From NCBI GenBank assembly GCA_001839685.1, contig MLAK01000714.1, positions 1 to 49,835 of the forward strand: a DNA stretch of 49,835 nt, read 5' to 3'. Below, piece by piece: positions 38,040 through 47,800 of the stretch. Under the pieces are notes generated by a model, which worked only from the letters and a program-made list of their open reading frames with translations, did no database searches and was not told the origin of the DNA. Position 1 is the first letter of the stretch; every line of letters begins with the position of its first letter. A program made the position numbers and the translations under genes. This stretch comes from Tritrichomonas foetus. Taxonomy: Eukaryota > Parabasalia > Tritrichomonadida > Tritrichomonadidae.

Positions 38040-39560
38040 ATGATTCAGAAAAAGTGGAAAATCTTCATCATAGAATCGATTGAGACCGAGTATATATTCA
38101 ATTTTGTAATTCAAATTGAAAGACGACCGTTAATTCAATCTTCTCTTCTTTTGAATCCCCCACGCCAGTCCCCTCGAAAGTCTTTAGTCAAACATGAAGA
38201 ACTGACATATGTCAAGTCAACCGTTAATGTTCAGACCCTTACCAAAGCAGATATTGCAAGAATTGACAATTTAATAATTTCGTTACTAGAAATAAAAAAA
38301 CACAAGCAAGAATCTATGACCAAAGATAAAATAAAATGTACAATAAAAATTTCCCCCATCAAGAAAATCAGATACGTCGATCACATTATCGATAAATATT
38401 TGGCGCATCGAATATTGGTGAATGAATACAATAGAAAGCTAGTAAACTATAATATAAATGCAATTGGCGCAATTGAAAGGGTTGTCACTCTGATTAAAAC
38501 AATTGTTAGTGAATCACGAAATGTGAAACTTGATTTAGCTGAGTTTCAAAATTTCCTTGACCGAAAATATGTTAGTGCCGGAATTACAAAAGCCAAAGAA
38601 GAAACCGAAAAAATCACAAAAATACTTCAAATAATGGCCAATAAATTGCATACTTTGGATTCTGACGAAATTTATTTAAACAAAGTAATCAAAAAACAAA
38701 TTGTAAAGGTGGAAAAGAATAATGATTATTTACCACCCAATTTTTTTGATGAATGTGTTCATGCCTTTTTGAATACTAAAAAAACTGATGACAAAAATCT
38801 CAGTGCTGTACTTTCGAACCTTAAATATGGAAATGAAAATTATATCTCACAGCTCATTGTATATATAACCAAAATAATTCAAGGAAAACAGACATATTCG
38901 AATCAAGAAAATATTGTCATTCGATCAGCTGTAATACGCTTCTTCTTCGATATGGCATATATTTCGCAACCTGAAGTTTTATGTAGTAATTTAAGTTCAA
39001 TGATTTTCTTCAAGAATTGTACTTATATTGCTTCTTTCTCACCGAATAAACTTGGATTAAATCCACAATTGTTTACACAAAACCAGATTAATTCTCCAAT
39101 TGCTGCTATTGTCAGAGATTCTCCATTAATGGCTGAAATATCACATGATTTGAACTCATTAATGTTTTATACATCACCAATTGATATGACGAAGATACTA
39201 ACTGATGTAATTGTAAAACTTGACGAAATTGTAAAGAAAAATGTTTTAAGTCGAAAATTTGGCCAGTTTGCAGCAATGGTTGAAAGTGATTTTAAACAAA
39301 AGAAAAGAAATGAAATGATGTCTTTCGATGACTGCTTTTCTCTCTTTTTTTCAATTTTATCTGTTGATCCTCCAACCAACGCCCTTGAAATTAGCGTGCT
39401 ATTCCAAAATTCACCAGACTTTGTTGAATCAGTGCAAATGAAATATGCCAAAGCAACTTACGTAAGTGCTGTTCAGCATATCCTTGAATTCACGGATGAA
39501 CAGCTTGTTGAAGACGTTGTCGATGAATTTCCATCTAGTGATCCACTTGGAATCTTGTAA
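38040..39560 (+). CDS. VPS9-like protein, candidate Rab exchange factor
   Basis: This 506-aa protein has a mostly helical N-terminal half (Lys/Ile-rich, about residues 60-250). Its C-terminal half fits a VPS9 domain (about 375-480): SPIAAIVRDSPLMAEISHDL, SPIDMTKILTDVIVKLDEIV, then MSFDDCFSLFFSILSVDPP, an Asp-Asp start of the 'DDLLPVLIYVILKAxPP' type step, followed by MKYAKATYVSAVQHILEF like 'YYLTxLxxAVxFI'. VPS9 proteins exchange GDP for GTP on Rab5-type GTPases at endosomes. The conserved aromatic of that step is Phe here, and the conserved Pro and Tyr are not all kept, so confidence is moderate. The start at 38040 is uncertain, because the first 35 residues look like translated leader. A shorter protein from a later start, or an undetected 5' exon, is possible. 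Confidence 0.55.
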   Translation: MIQKKWKIFIIESIETEYIFNFVIQIERRPLIQSSLLLNPPRQSPRKSLVKHEELTYVKSTVNVQTLTKADIARIDNLIISLLEIKKHKQESMTKDKIKCTIKISPIKKIRYVDHIIDKYLAHRILVNEYNRKLVNYNINAIGAIERVVTLIKTIVSESRNVKLDLAEFQNFLDRKYVSAGITKAKEETEKITKILQIMANKLHTLDSDEIYLNKVIKKQIVKVEKNNDYLPPNFFDECVHAFLNTKKTDDKNLSAVLSNLKYGNENYISQLIVYITKIIQGKQTYSNQENIVIRSAVIRFFFDMAYISQPEVLCSNLSSMIFFKNCTYIASFSPNKLGLNPQLFTQNQINSPIAAIVRDSPLMAEISHDLNSLMFYTSPIDMTKILTDVIVKLDEIVKKNVLSRKFGQFAAMVESDFKQKKRNEMMSFDDCFSLFFSILSVDPPTNALEISVLFQNSPDFVESVQMKYAKATYVSAVQHILEFTDEQLVEDVVDEFPSSDPLGIL

Positions 39561-39594
39561 ATGTTATTTATAAATAGATATTTTCTCATATACT

Positions 39595-39646
<52 letters not shown>

Positions 39647-40627
39647 CATCGAAAATTCTTATTTATCGATTTTAATAGATATATGTGTAAATTCTTCATG
39701 TCTAAACTAATATAAAAATCGACGACAGTTGATTTATCACCAAAGACAATACACATCAACATAAATCTACATAATTATTCATTCATTTATAGTAGTATTC
39801 ATTCATTGCATGAAAATTATAGAGGCAAAAAGAGATCTACAATTTCTGATTCGACCGATTTATTCATTACTTTTCCCTTCGGCATTTGGCAAAACTGAAA
39901 GAGGAGGCGTTTTCGAGTACCCATTCTTTTCTTGATATTAAGAAATATTCCATCATCCAATCAAAAAAAAAAATTCAATTCTTGATACTAAATTTTGCAT
40001 AATTAACTTTATTTCTTTCATGAATATACATTCATATCATATAATGTTGTTTATCAAACTTATAATAAGTTTTATCAATAACTGAGTATCTCTGAAGAAA
40101 AGAATGCATCAATTTGTAAAAATGTCATTTTCGACGACCAAAAAGACGTTAACGTTTTTTCAATTAAATGAATGTGATTGATTGGAAAAATAAATGGAAA
40201 AATTACATTTTTTCCCCAATTTTTCAATAAATTATTAGAAAATGGAAAATGAGAGCTTTGGCTCAATTGAAAAAATAAAAAGAATTTTGAAATACTAATG
40301 GTGAATATAAGGCTAAATTATAGAAAATATTAATCCTCTCAATAAATTTGCATTGGAAAAATATGATGTTATGTTTTCTTTCCCAAAACATTTTGATTTT
40401 TGGATTTAATGTAAATAGCATTTGCCATGTTTCATTCATATTGAGAAGATACTTTTCAATATTTGAATACTCGAAGTTTTATATTTTTGATAGAAATTGA
40501 CAAATTCTATTTAAAATTTGAAAAATCGATTGAGCTATAATTCAATACATTGATGCTTTTTGAATATAATATTTTTAGTCGCACAAAATTTGTTGAGTTG
40601 AACCAAATTTAAAACCTCCTCAACAAA
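39561..40627. other. Intergenic with a 50-T run
   Basis: These 1067 AT-rich bases contain no gene. An uninterrupted T run spans 39597-39646, 37 bp past the stop of the VPS9-like gene. The remainder shows no clear repeat. Confidence 0.5.
39597..39646. repeat. Homopolymer of 50 T
   Basis: There are 50 consecutive T in the given sequence. Length in the genome may be unreliable because long homopolymers are read poorly. It may encode a 3' poly-U stretch or reflect a retroposed poly(A) on the other strand. Confidence 0.9.
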
Positions 40628-41374
40628 ATGGCCAATGACTTTCCGACGATTCTTGGTGTCCCACTCGATTGACTTCCTCTCAGCGATGAAGGAGTCCCAT
40701 CTTTTATTCCTGTCGTTCGCGATTTTTTGGTCGTCAAATGCAGAGAAATAGGAATTTTCCGACTAAATGGTTCTCATAGGCTTGTTCAAGATCTCAACGT
40801 CGTTTTTGCCTTTCCGCAATGCGCTATCCCTCCTGCGGCCGGTGTTCATGAAGTTGCGAATATTTTATCGAAATGGCTTTATAATCTTCCATCTCCGCTC
40901 ATTCCACCGGAAATTGCTGTTCGACATTTACTTCCTGGCGAGCCATCTTCCGTCATCGAGGTTCTACACAAAATTCCAGAGATTAATCGAAAAACTTTAT
41001 CCTATATTTTTCAGATTATGGACGCTGTCGTTTCGAACTCAGAGTTTAACAAAATGGATTTCAAAAATATATCGTCCTGCTTTGTCATAAGTCTCATCCA
41101 GAGCCATAAAAATAATCAACCATATAATTTTCACTTTTTCTACGCCTACGCATCGAAACTGATCAATCCAGCTAAAAACGACTTCGTCCTCGAAGGGCCG
41201 CTCGTTGACGAAGTTCTTTCAATTCCATATACAAAGCCAAACCAAAACCAAAATTGTCCAAAAAGGCTGACTCTTGTTTCGCCTGCGGCCAACAGAAACA
41301 GTAGGAGTTCCAATTTTGCACCAGTTAATGAGAACACGCTCACCGAAAGTCCTCCTTCGGAAGGAACCCGCTGA
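40628..41374 (+). pseudogene. RhoGAP gene interrupted by an in-frame TGA
   Basis: The ATG at 40628 starts the frame MANDFPTILGVPLD, followed by TGA at 40670-40672. The same frame then runs open: LPLSDEGVPSFIPVVRDFL and on to 41374. The combined frame reads as one RhoGAP domain. 'F-G-V-P-L' and 'x-V-P' are on either side of the stop, then GIFRLNGS (the catalytic 'GIFRxSG' with its Arg finger), VANILSKWLYNLPSPLIPP and EFNKMDFKNISSCFV. RhoGAPs speed GTP hydrolysis by Rho/Rac GTPases. The Arg finger and the NKM helix are present, so only the stop looks damaging. It could be a real nonsense mutation, a base error or readthrough. Downstream of the domain is a Ser/Asn/Pro tail. No other ATG upstream of the catalytic Arg keeps the domain intact. 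Confidence 0.7.
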
Positions 41375-42068
41375 AACGAAAAAAGCGGCGAATTTTTTTT
41401 CATGAATTTTTTTTATCCTCATGTTTATATATAAAAGAACCATTTGTATGACTTTTTGTTTTCTTTTTACATCATGCTTATTTACAGAACGATCAAAAGA
41501 GATCTCTCTTTAATAAAAATGTGTCATGCCAAAAAAAAGGGAAAAAAAAAAAAGAATTTGGTACATTTTAATATCCTTATTTCTCTATAAGTATGGACTT
41601 TTGCATTTTTAGTTATTAGAAATTGTATATTTAAATTTATAAACCTAGACTCTATCTACTGTAATGCATTAAGACCAAAAGTTCACCAAAAATTTAACTT
41701 TCATAGAATAATTGATATCGAATGTTAATAATCTTTTTCATGTTTTGGCTTGACAGTTTGGTCCTAAAGCAGATGCTTATGATCTATTTTACATTATTTC
41801 TAGATAGAGTTAGTGAGACTCTAATAATGATTTCATCTCGATGATACTCACTACTCTATCAATATATGAAAGTGAAATGAAAATCTATTACATGTGTTAA
41901 AATCTACTACATGTGTATATATAAATAAAATCTATCAAAAAGTACAAGTAATATAGAGCGATTTTTAATAGATAATTTACATGGTAAATTGAATAATAAT
42001 ATGATTGGTGTTAAGAAAACCCAATGTAGTAAAAATTATTACATATATCCGAGACTCTATAATCATGA
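41375..42068. other. Intergenic with a fold-back repeat and a direct repeat
   Basis: These 694 bp hold no gene. A fold-back element spans 41649-41810 (see its entry). The pair AAAATCTATTACATGTGT (41880-41897) and AAAATCTACTACATGTGT (41899-41916) is a direct repeat with period 19. Confidence 0.45.
41649..41810. repeat. Fold-back (MITE-like) element, about 162 bp
   Basis: The outer arms ACTCTATCTA (41649-41658) and TAGATAGAGT (41801-41810) are perfect inverted repeats. Inner arms TAAGACCAAA (41670-41679) and TTTGGTCCTA (41757-41766) match with one mismatch. TAG is next to both outer arms and could be a 3-bp duplication or chance. No coding content. Confidence 0.4.
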
Positions 42069-43856
42069 TTAAGTATATCTGCTATTATCGTATTTATAAT
42101 ATTTTTGAGAAAATGAATTTCTCGTTGATGGAGCCATTGATAATGGTGTATGTGCAACTGGAGCTCTTGATGATACCATTGGTCTTGATACTTGACATTT
42201 TTCTTCACTTAAGAATTCTAAATGAACACTTTGGAGTATATTGGTAAGATTTATATCATGATCATTTTGAGCTGCTTCCCTTGAAATTAAAGCCCAATTT
42301 GTGATTTGCTCATTACATTTTTCATTTGTTGCTTGTGTTACTTTTTTCAAAGTTGTTCTTGTAGCTTTAATTATCGATATCGACATTGCTGTGTCCAATC
42401 TTTTAACAACAGAAAGTGCATATTCTGCTTGTTCACGTGCATTTTTGTTCCAATGTGATTGGAAACACCAAGTTAAAGGATGATACAATATAGTTAGTGC
42501 TTGTTTGGAATTTGATGTAAAAACAGATGGAACATACTTTCCATTTAACATTTGTAATGTTGCATCAACAAGTTTTGCATTAGGCGATCTTACACATTCG
42601 CCAACAAAAGAAATAACAGTTTGAGAAATAGGCCGAATATCTGATCCTTTCATTGGCCTAATTATTACAGTGATTGCATTTATATATTGAATTTGCTTTT
42701 TTCCATTTTGTCTTGGAAATGATTTTATTAAATACTTTAGGGTTTCTAATTGTAATTTGGTATGATTTTCAATTGCTCGATAAACCGTTGAAGTCAGAAT
42801 AGATGAATATTTACACATATTGTCATGATGATATAAAGGAAGTAAATGAGTAAATAAAATATCCCTTAAATATGGTTTTGTTGATGATCTTGAATTAATG
42901 AATAAACTTACAATAAACGCAAGAAGTGGATGAACAGAATAAGATGTGAAAATTCCTGATATTACATTAGATAATGCTGTACAAATGTATTTCCATATGA
43001 TTTCGAAATGCTCTGGATGAAGTTTATAATAATTTAGTGCAAAGCATGCCAAACAGTCTCGCTCGTTGATATCTGGAAGATTCATTAATCGAATTGCTTT
43101 TTCAACTAATTGTGGTTTAATGAAATCTGGAAAAGTGAATAAAAAATCATTCAATATTTTATACACCAAACTAAGGTGTGGCCAAGATTGATCAACTAAT
43201 TGTTGAACATCAAGATTTGATTCATAATCCAAAACAAAAGGATTTTGTTCAAAAATATTTCGATAAATCATATTGAATAGCATTTCTTTACATTCACTCT
43301 TCAATAAAGAAGCTTCTTCGTGATTTCTGAAAAAAGCATGAAAATGCCTCAGTTCACGAAGTTTGATTTTTTTCCCTTGAACTTGAGTGTTGTTTTGACT
43401 GAAATCAAAAATCAAATTGCAAACATTTATTTTCTCTTTCCAAACGTCTACAAAATTACTGTCACTTATCGAAGGAAGTGATGGTGGTGTTTTCACATCA
43501 ATTTCACCAATAATCACTTTCTGGTTTGCTGAAAAAGAAATTATAGCAGGAAGTTCATTATCAACAATTGGCTCGTCATTTTTGGAGTGATGATTTCGAT
43601 TTTGGTCAGGATTAATATCTGATATATCATTTTTCCCTTCGCTTTTCAGGGGACTTTTTCGACTGCTTGAATCATTCATTATTTCGTTTTCGAGGAGTTC
43701 ATCATCGCCTGGATAGCTTGGAGGGGAATTCGGTCGAAGTTTTGGTAGAGCAGAATTTCCGCCAATTGGTGACAATTTCATGTTTAGTTGAAGTGGCCTT
43801 TTTGGAACATATAGGCTAAGGCATGTATTTTTATTTAAATATTTGCTGATCGACAT
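42069..43856 (-). CDS. PP2A B56 (B')-type regulatory subunit
   Basis: This 595-aa protein has a disordered N-terminal 115 residues with Pro/Ser/Asp-rich text, followed by the alpha-helical B56 fold (about 140-540). The clearest matches are WPHLSLVYKILNDFLFTFPD, ERDCLACFALNYYK, GIFTSYSVHPLLAFIVSLFI, DILFTHLLPLYHHD and LETLKYLIKSFP. B56 steps are 'WPHLQLVYEFFLRFLE', 'ERDFLKTVLHRIYGK', 'INGFALPLKAEH' and 'LLPMHTAK' (from family memory). B56 subunits direct PP2A to substrates bearing LxxIxE sites. The substrate pocket cannot be checked by eye. A PP2A-A-like scaffold is at 958-2559. The stop is TAA at 42069-42071 on the minus strand. Confidence 0.8.
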   Translation of the reverse strand: MSISKYLNKNTCLSLYVPKRPLQLNMKLSPIGGNSALPKLRPNSPPSYPGDDELLENEIMNDSSSRKSPLKSEGKNDISDINPDQNRNHHSKNDEPIVDNELPAIISFSANQKVIIGEIDVKTPPSLPSISDSNFVDVWKEKINVCNLIFDFSQNNTQVQGKKIKLRELRHFHAFFRNHEEASLLKSECKEMLFNMIYRNIFEQNPFVLDYESNLDVQQLVDQSWPHLSLVYKILNDFLFTFPDFIKPQLVEKAIRLMNLPDINERDCLACFALNYYKLHPEHFEIIWKYICTALSNVISGIFTSYSVHPLLAFIVSLFINSRSSTKPYLRDILFTHLLPLYHHDNMCKYSSILTSTVYRAIENHTKLQLETLKYLIKSFPRQNGKKQIQYINAITVIIRPMKGSDIRPISQTVISFVGECVRSPNAKLVDATLQMLNGKYVPSVFTSNSKQALTILYHPLTWCFQSHWNKNAREQAEYALSVVKRLDTAMSISIIKATRTTLKKVTQATNEKCNEQITNWALISREAAQNDHDINLTNILQSVHLEFLSEEKCQVSRPMVSSRAPVAHTPLSMAPSTRNSFSQKYYKYDNSRYT

Positions 43857-44855
43857 TGAGTGAAATATCGTAAAGAATTTTGAACTTTTGATAAGAAATT
43901 CGCCTAGAATTAACCTTGAAATTTTTATTTAAATATCTGAAAACATTAAAAATATTCAAGTAAAATTCCTTGAAATTTGTGAAAAATAATTTCTTTTCTG
44001 ATAATTGAGAATATTTGATTGAATGCAAATTATTTATGGATTGAAAAAGAGAATTTTATATATTCAAAATTGAAAAGGATTTCAATAGAAACCGTATTTC
44101 TTTTTGTGGAACACTCAGAAATTTTATTACACTTTTTCATAGGAAACTTTTCGAAAAGTTAAAGTTACACAAAAAGTGATGAACGAAAAATATTGAAATC
44201 GTATGAAAGATGAAGAAATTTGGTCGGTTTAGGTGAAATTACTATCATATTTTGAATCAATATCGTATGCAGAAATTTTATCATAAATCAATTTCTCTGC
44301 ACTATGATCTTACTTGACGATTTGAAAATTTGATCGCATTGTCGATGTAACGTTCAACTCCGAATTGTCAAATTTCTGATATGGACATTAATTTAAAGCC
44401 AATCATTGATTATTACGCTGATGCTAAGTTGACTTTGAATCAAGTGTTCAAATGAACATGGATAAAATAAATACAAGTTAACCACTATCTGGAATCATGT
44501 AAAATTGAATTTCTTTTGAAATTTCCCAGACAAATTATGTATAACCAAATATCAAGTGAAACTAATGATAAAAGATCAGAATTTTCAATATAGATCCGGA
44601 AAAATTCTCAAGAATTCTATTATGAAATGATAAATCAATTGAGAATGTTTTCCCAAAATGTATTGAAAATCGATAAACAATTTTCAATACATTGGAAAAA
44701 CTTAATTAGCTTTCCTAATTCATTAATTTGACTCTATTCCTTAAATCACCATTCTGAAACTATTTTTTGGAATGTAACCTTATTGAAAATATATTCAGAA
44801 TTGATAAAGCTATACATTCAAAAAGTGTAAAATTGAAAGCATATTATTCAAAAAT
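43857..44855. other. Long divergent intergenic region
   Basis: These 999 bp lie between the B56 gene (-) and the third pseudocyclase (+). No open frame is supported. CAAAAAGTG at 44819-44827 lies about 29 bp before the pseudocyclase ATG, and TGTTCAAATGAACA, a palindrome, is near 44443. Confidence 0.45.
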
Positions 44856-47800
44856 ATGAAAACGAAAATGAAAATGAAAAGCGTCAGCGATGCAAAAGAA
44901 CGTATCATATCCAAAAGCTTCGTCAGTATCTTCATTAAGAATATTCAAGAGTTTGCGATATTTGTTCGAATGAATGCCTTACTTCCCTCATTTTTTTATT
45001 CCATCGTTATGGTTGTTCTTTTTCTTCAAACAACAGCTACGTTTCTGCTCGTCAACAAAATCGGACTCTGGGACATGACAACACCAGCCACGAAAGTTAT
45101 TAAATACCTGAGCTTTATTTGGAGATTTGGATCCAATGTTGAAAAAGAGCTCACATCAAACATTATTTTTGGGATTTTAGTTGGGTTTTCTATCGTTGGG
45201 TATTCTATTGATATGATCCTCTTCATTTCGTTCATGAAACATAAAAACCTTCCAAAAAGATGGTGTTGGATATCATCTTTAAACATTGAATTTTTTTTGC
45301 CTTTAGTAAATATGGCAATTCCACCTGAGATTGCAAAACTGTTCCATTTAAGAGAACAATATTTACAATCGATTGAAGACAGCATGAATTCAAATAATTC
45401 TGGACTTTCATCCATTGGAACAAATAGTCTATCAAATGGATTAGCAAGAGATATTGTTTTAGTTATCGAAATTGGAGTCTTAATGATTCTTTTTTTGTAT
45501 TATGCAATCACAACAATTTTAAAAGGGTCACCAGCACTTTTTGAACCAGGTCGTTCTCAATTTTGGGCGATTAATTATAATCAAAATCATGTTATTATTT
45601 TGGTTTCACTCATCGCGTTTTTATCAAGAATTTTGGAATTTGTCAATGGCTATGCATATCATATATTGTGTTGCGTTTCACTTTTAATTTTAATTCTTCT
45701 TCTTTTTTTCGAAAATTATTATTTACCTTTAATTTATAAGTATAATCAGGCTATTCATTCTGCATTTCTTGTCAGTACAATTATTGCTTTAACTATCCAA
45801 ACACATCAAGATATCGTTCCTTATTTTTCTGACACAATTTTTATTCTAGCTTATTTTACAATTGGAGGAGTACTTTCCTTTATTTTTTATTATATTCTAA
45901 ATAACTATGAAGAAAAAGTTGTTTTATTATTAAATAGGTATGATGAGAAACAAATCACTTTTGAAGAATGTTTTCATTCATCTACATCATTCATAAAAAT
46001 GATTGAAATCGGATTTAAATATGGGCACCCTGCTATTTTGTCTTGGGCCCCTTTTATTGAGGCTTTTGAAGTGTATAATAACGCTGAAAGTGTCTGGATT
46101 CTTTATATTTGGTTATTGACAGTTTATTATGAAGAAAACTCCAAATTGGCTGTTGCCATTAACCAATTTAAAATGATGAAGTATCATAAATCCTTTTCTG
46201 CACGATGTTTTCTTGCTCACATCAAAACTGTTGAACGAAGCAGAACTCGTCATATGTCAAAAGATATTCGATCAACTATCAAAATTATTGATTTATCTGT
46301 GAATAAATCCAGAAATTTGTTAATTTCTTATTGGAATGCAATTTCTGAAAACTCTTTGTATGCAGCTTATAACTTTGGCTGTAAGTTGAAAGAGTCTCTT
46401 GAATTTTGTCAGTCTTCTTATGCTCAGTTAATTTCATTTTTTCCAAATAATCCAACAATTAGTCTAAAATATGCGAAATTCCTTGATACTGTCGTAAATG
46501 ATCCACAAAGCGCTTTACATTGGTATCATCGCTCTGATTATTTGTCAAAATCCAAAACATATATCGTAGATATGCCTCAAACTCATGCACAAAAACTTTT
46601 TCCAATGCTTCCTAATTCAATTTTTTCATTTGCTAATGAAAGTGAAGAAGAAGAGTCAATTTCTTTACAGTCTCGAGAAGGGGATTCATCTAACTCAGGA
46701 AGCGAAACTGGATTAGAAATCCATGAAAATGATAGCAATTCTGTACAAAGTTTATATAGAAAATATGGTGAAAATTTACCAAATAGAAATATCCAAATTT
46801 TAATGATTCTTACTTTTATAATATTTTTTGTTGCTTTTTTATGTGGCCAATTTTTGATTCCAATTATTATGCAAAATGGTAGTCATAGTTTCAATGGATA
46901 TTATAATGGTATTATTCTTTTAGGTAATTTATGTTATCGCCTGGAAGTTATTGGGTTTTGTTTTTTAAGAACTGCTCTTTATGCAGGTGGTCTAGTCTAT
47001 GATAATCTGGAGAAAGAAGATACAGCACTAGGTGTTGAACAATTTTTTAATCAAACTCAAGATATTTTACTTACTTTATTAGAAGAAACAAATAATGGTA
47101 TTGAGCAATTGACTTCACGATTTATTACATTTTCAAAACACTACTTTATTCAGACTTTACAAAAAGAGATAAGAATGGTAAGTCCTCAAATAGTGAATGG
47201 TGTCATGCATCAAAATAATTATACTTCCTATCTTCAAGAAGCTGTTAATGGCATCAATTTTATTATGAACAAATACGATAAAAATGATCACCATAATTTT
47301 TTAAATGAAACATGGGTCATAAACTATCTCTTAAATGTCGATGCTGTTTCAGATGCATTAAATTTAAGTTCAACCAAACTTAGGAATGATATGAATGATA
47401 TTTTAAATAATAGCTATCACATTTCTTTCGTAATTTCTATTGTTATTGGATGCATGACAGTTTTGCTTTTACCTATTTTTATCATTTATTCTTTTAAAAT
47501 TAAAGAAGATTGGAAATTTATTGTAAAAGCCATTAGTTCTTTACCTAAAATTGCACTTCGAAAAGCTATTAATAAAAATTCAATGATCTTAAAACATAAT
47601 GAAGAAAATTATTCAAAAGAAGAATCAAAATTCATTAATCAATTTCTTCAAATGCAAGCAACAGGTGATGCTCATGATGGGTTATCAATTCAAACAATGA
47701 TTATAACCTTTATTATCTCAATTTTTATTGCAATTGGTGCTATGATCTTCTCATTGAATCGTGTTTACGAGCGAATTCCTTTAATGACAACTTATCCAAA

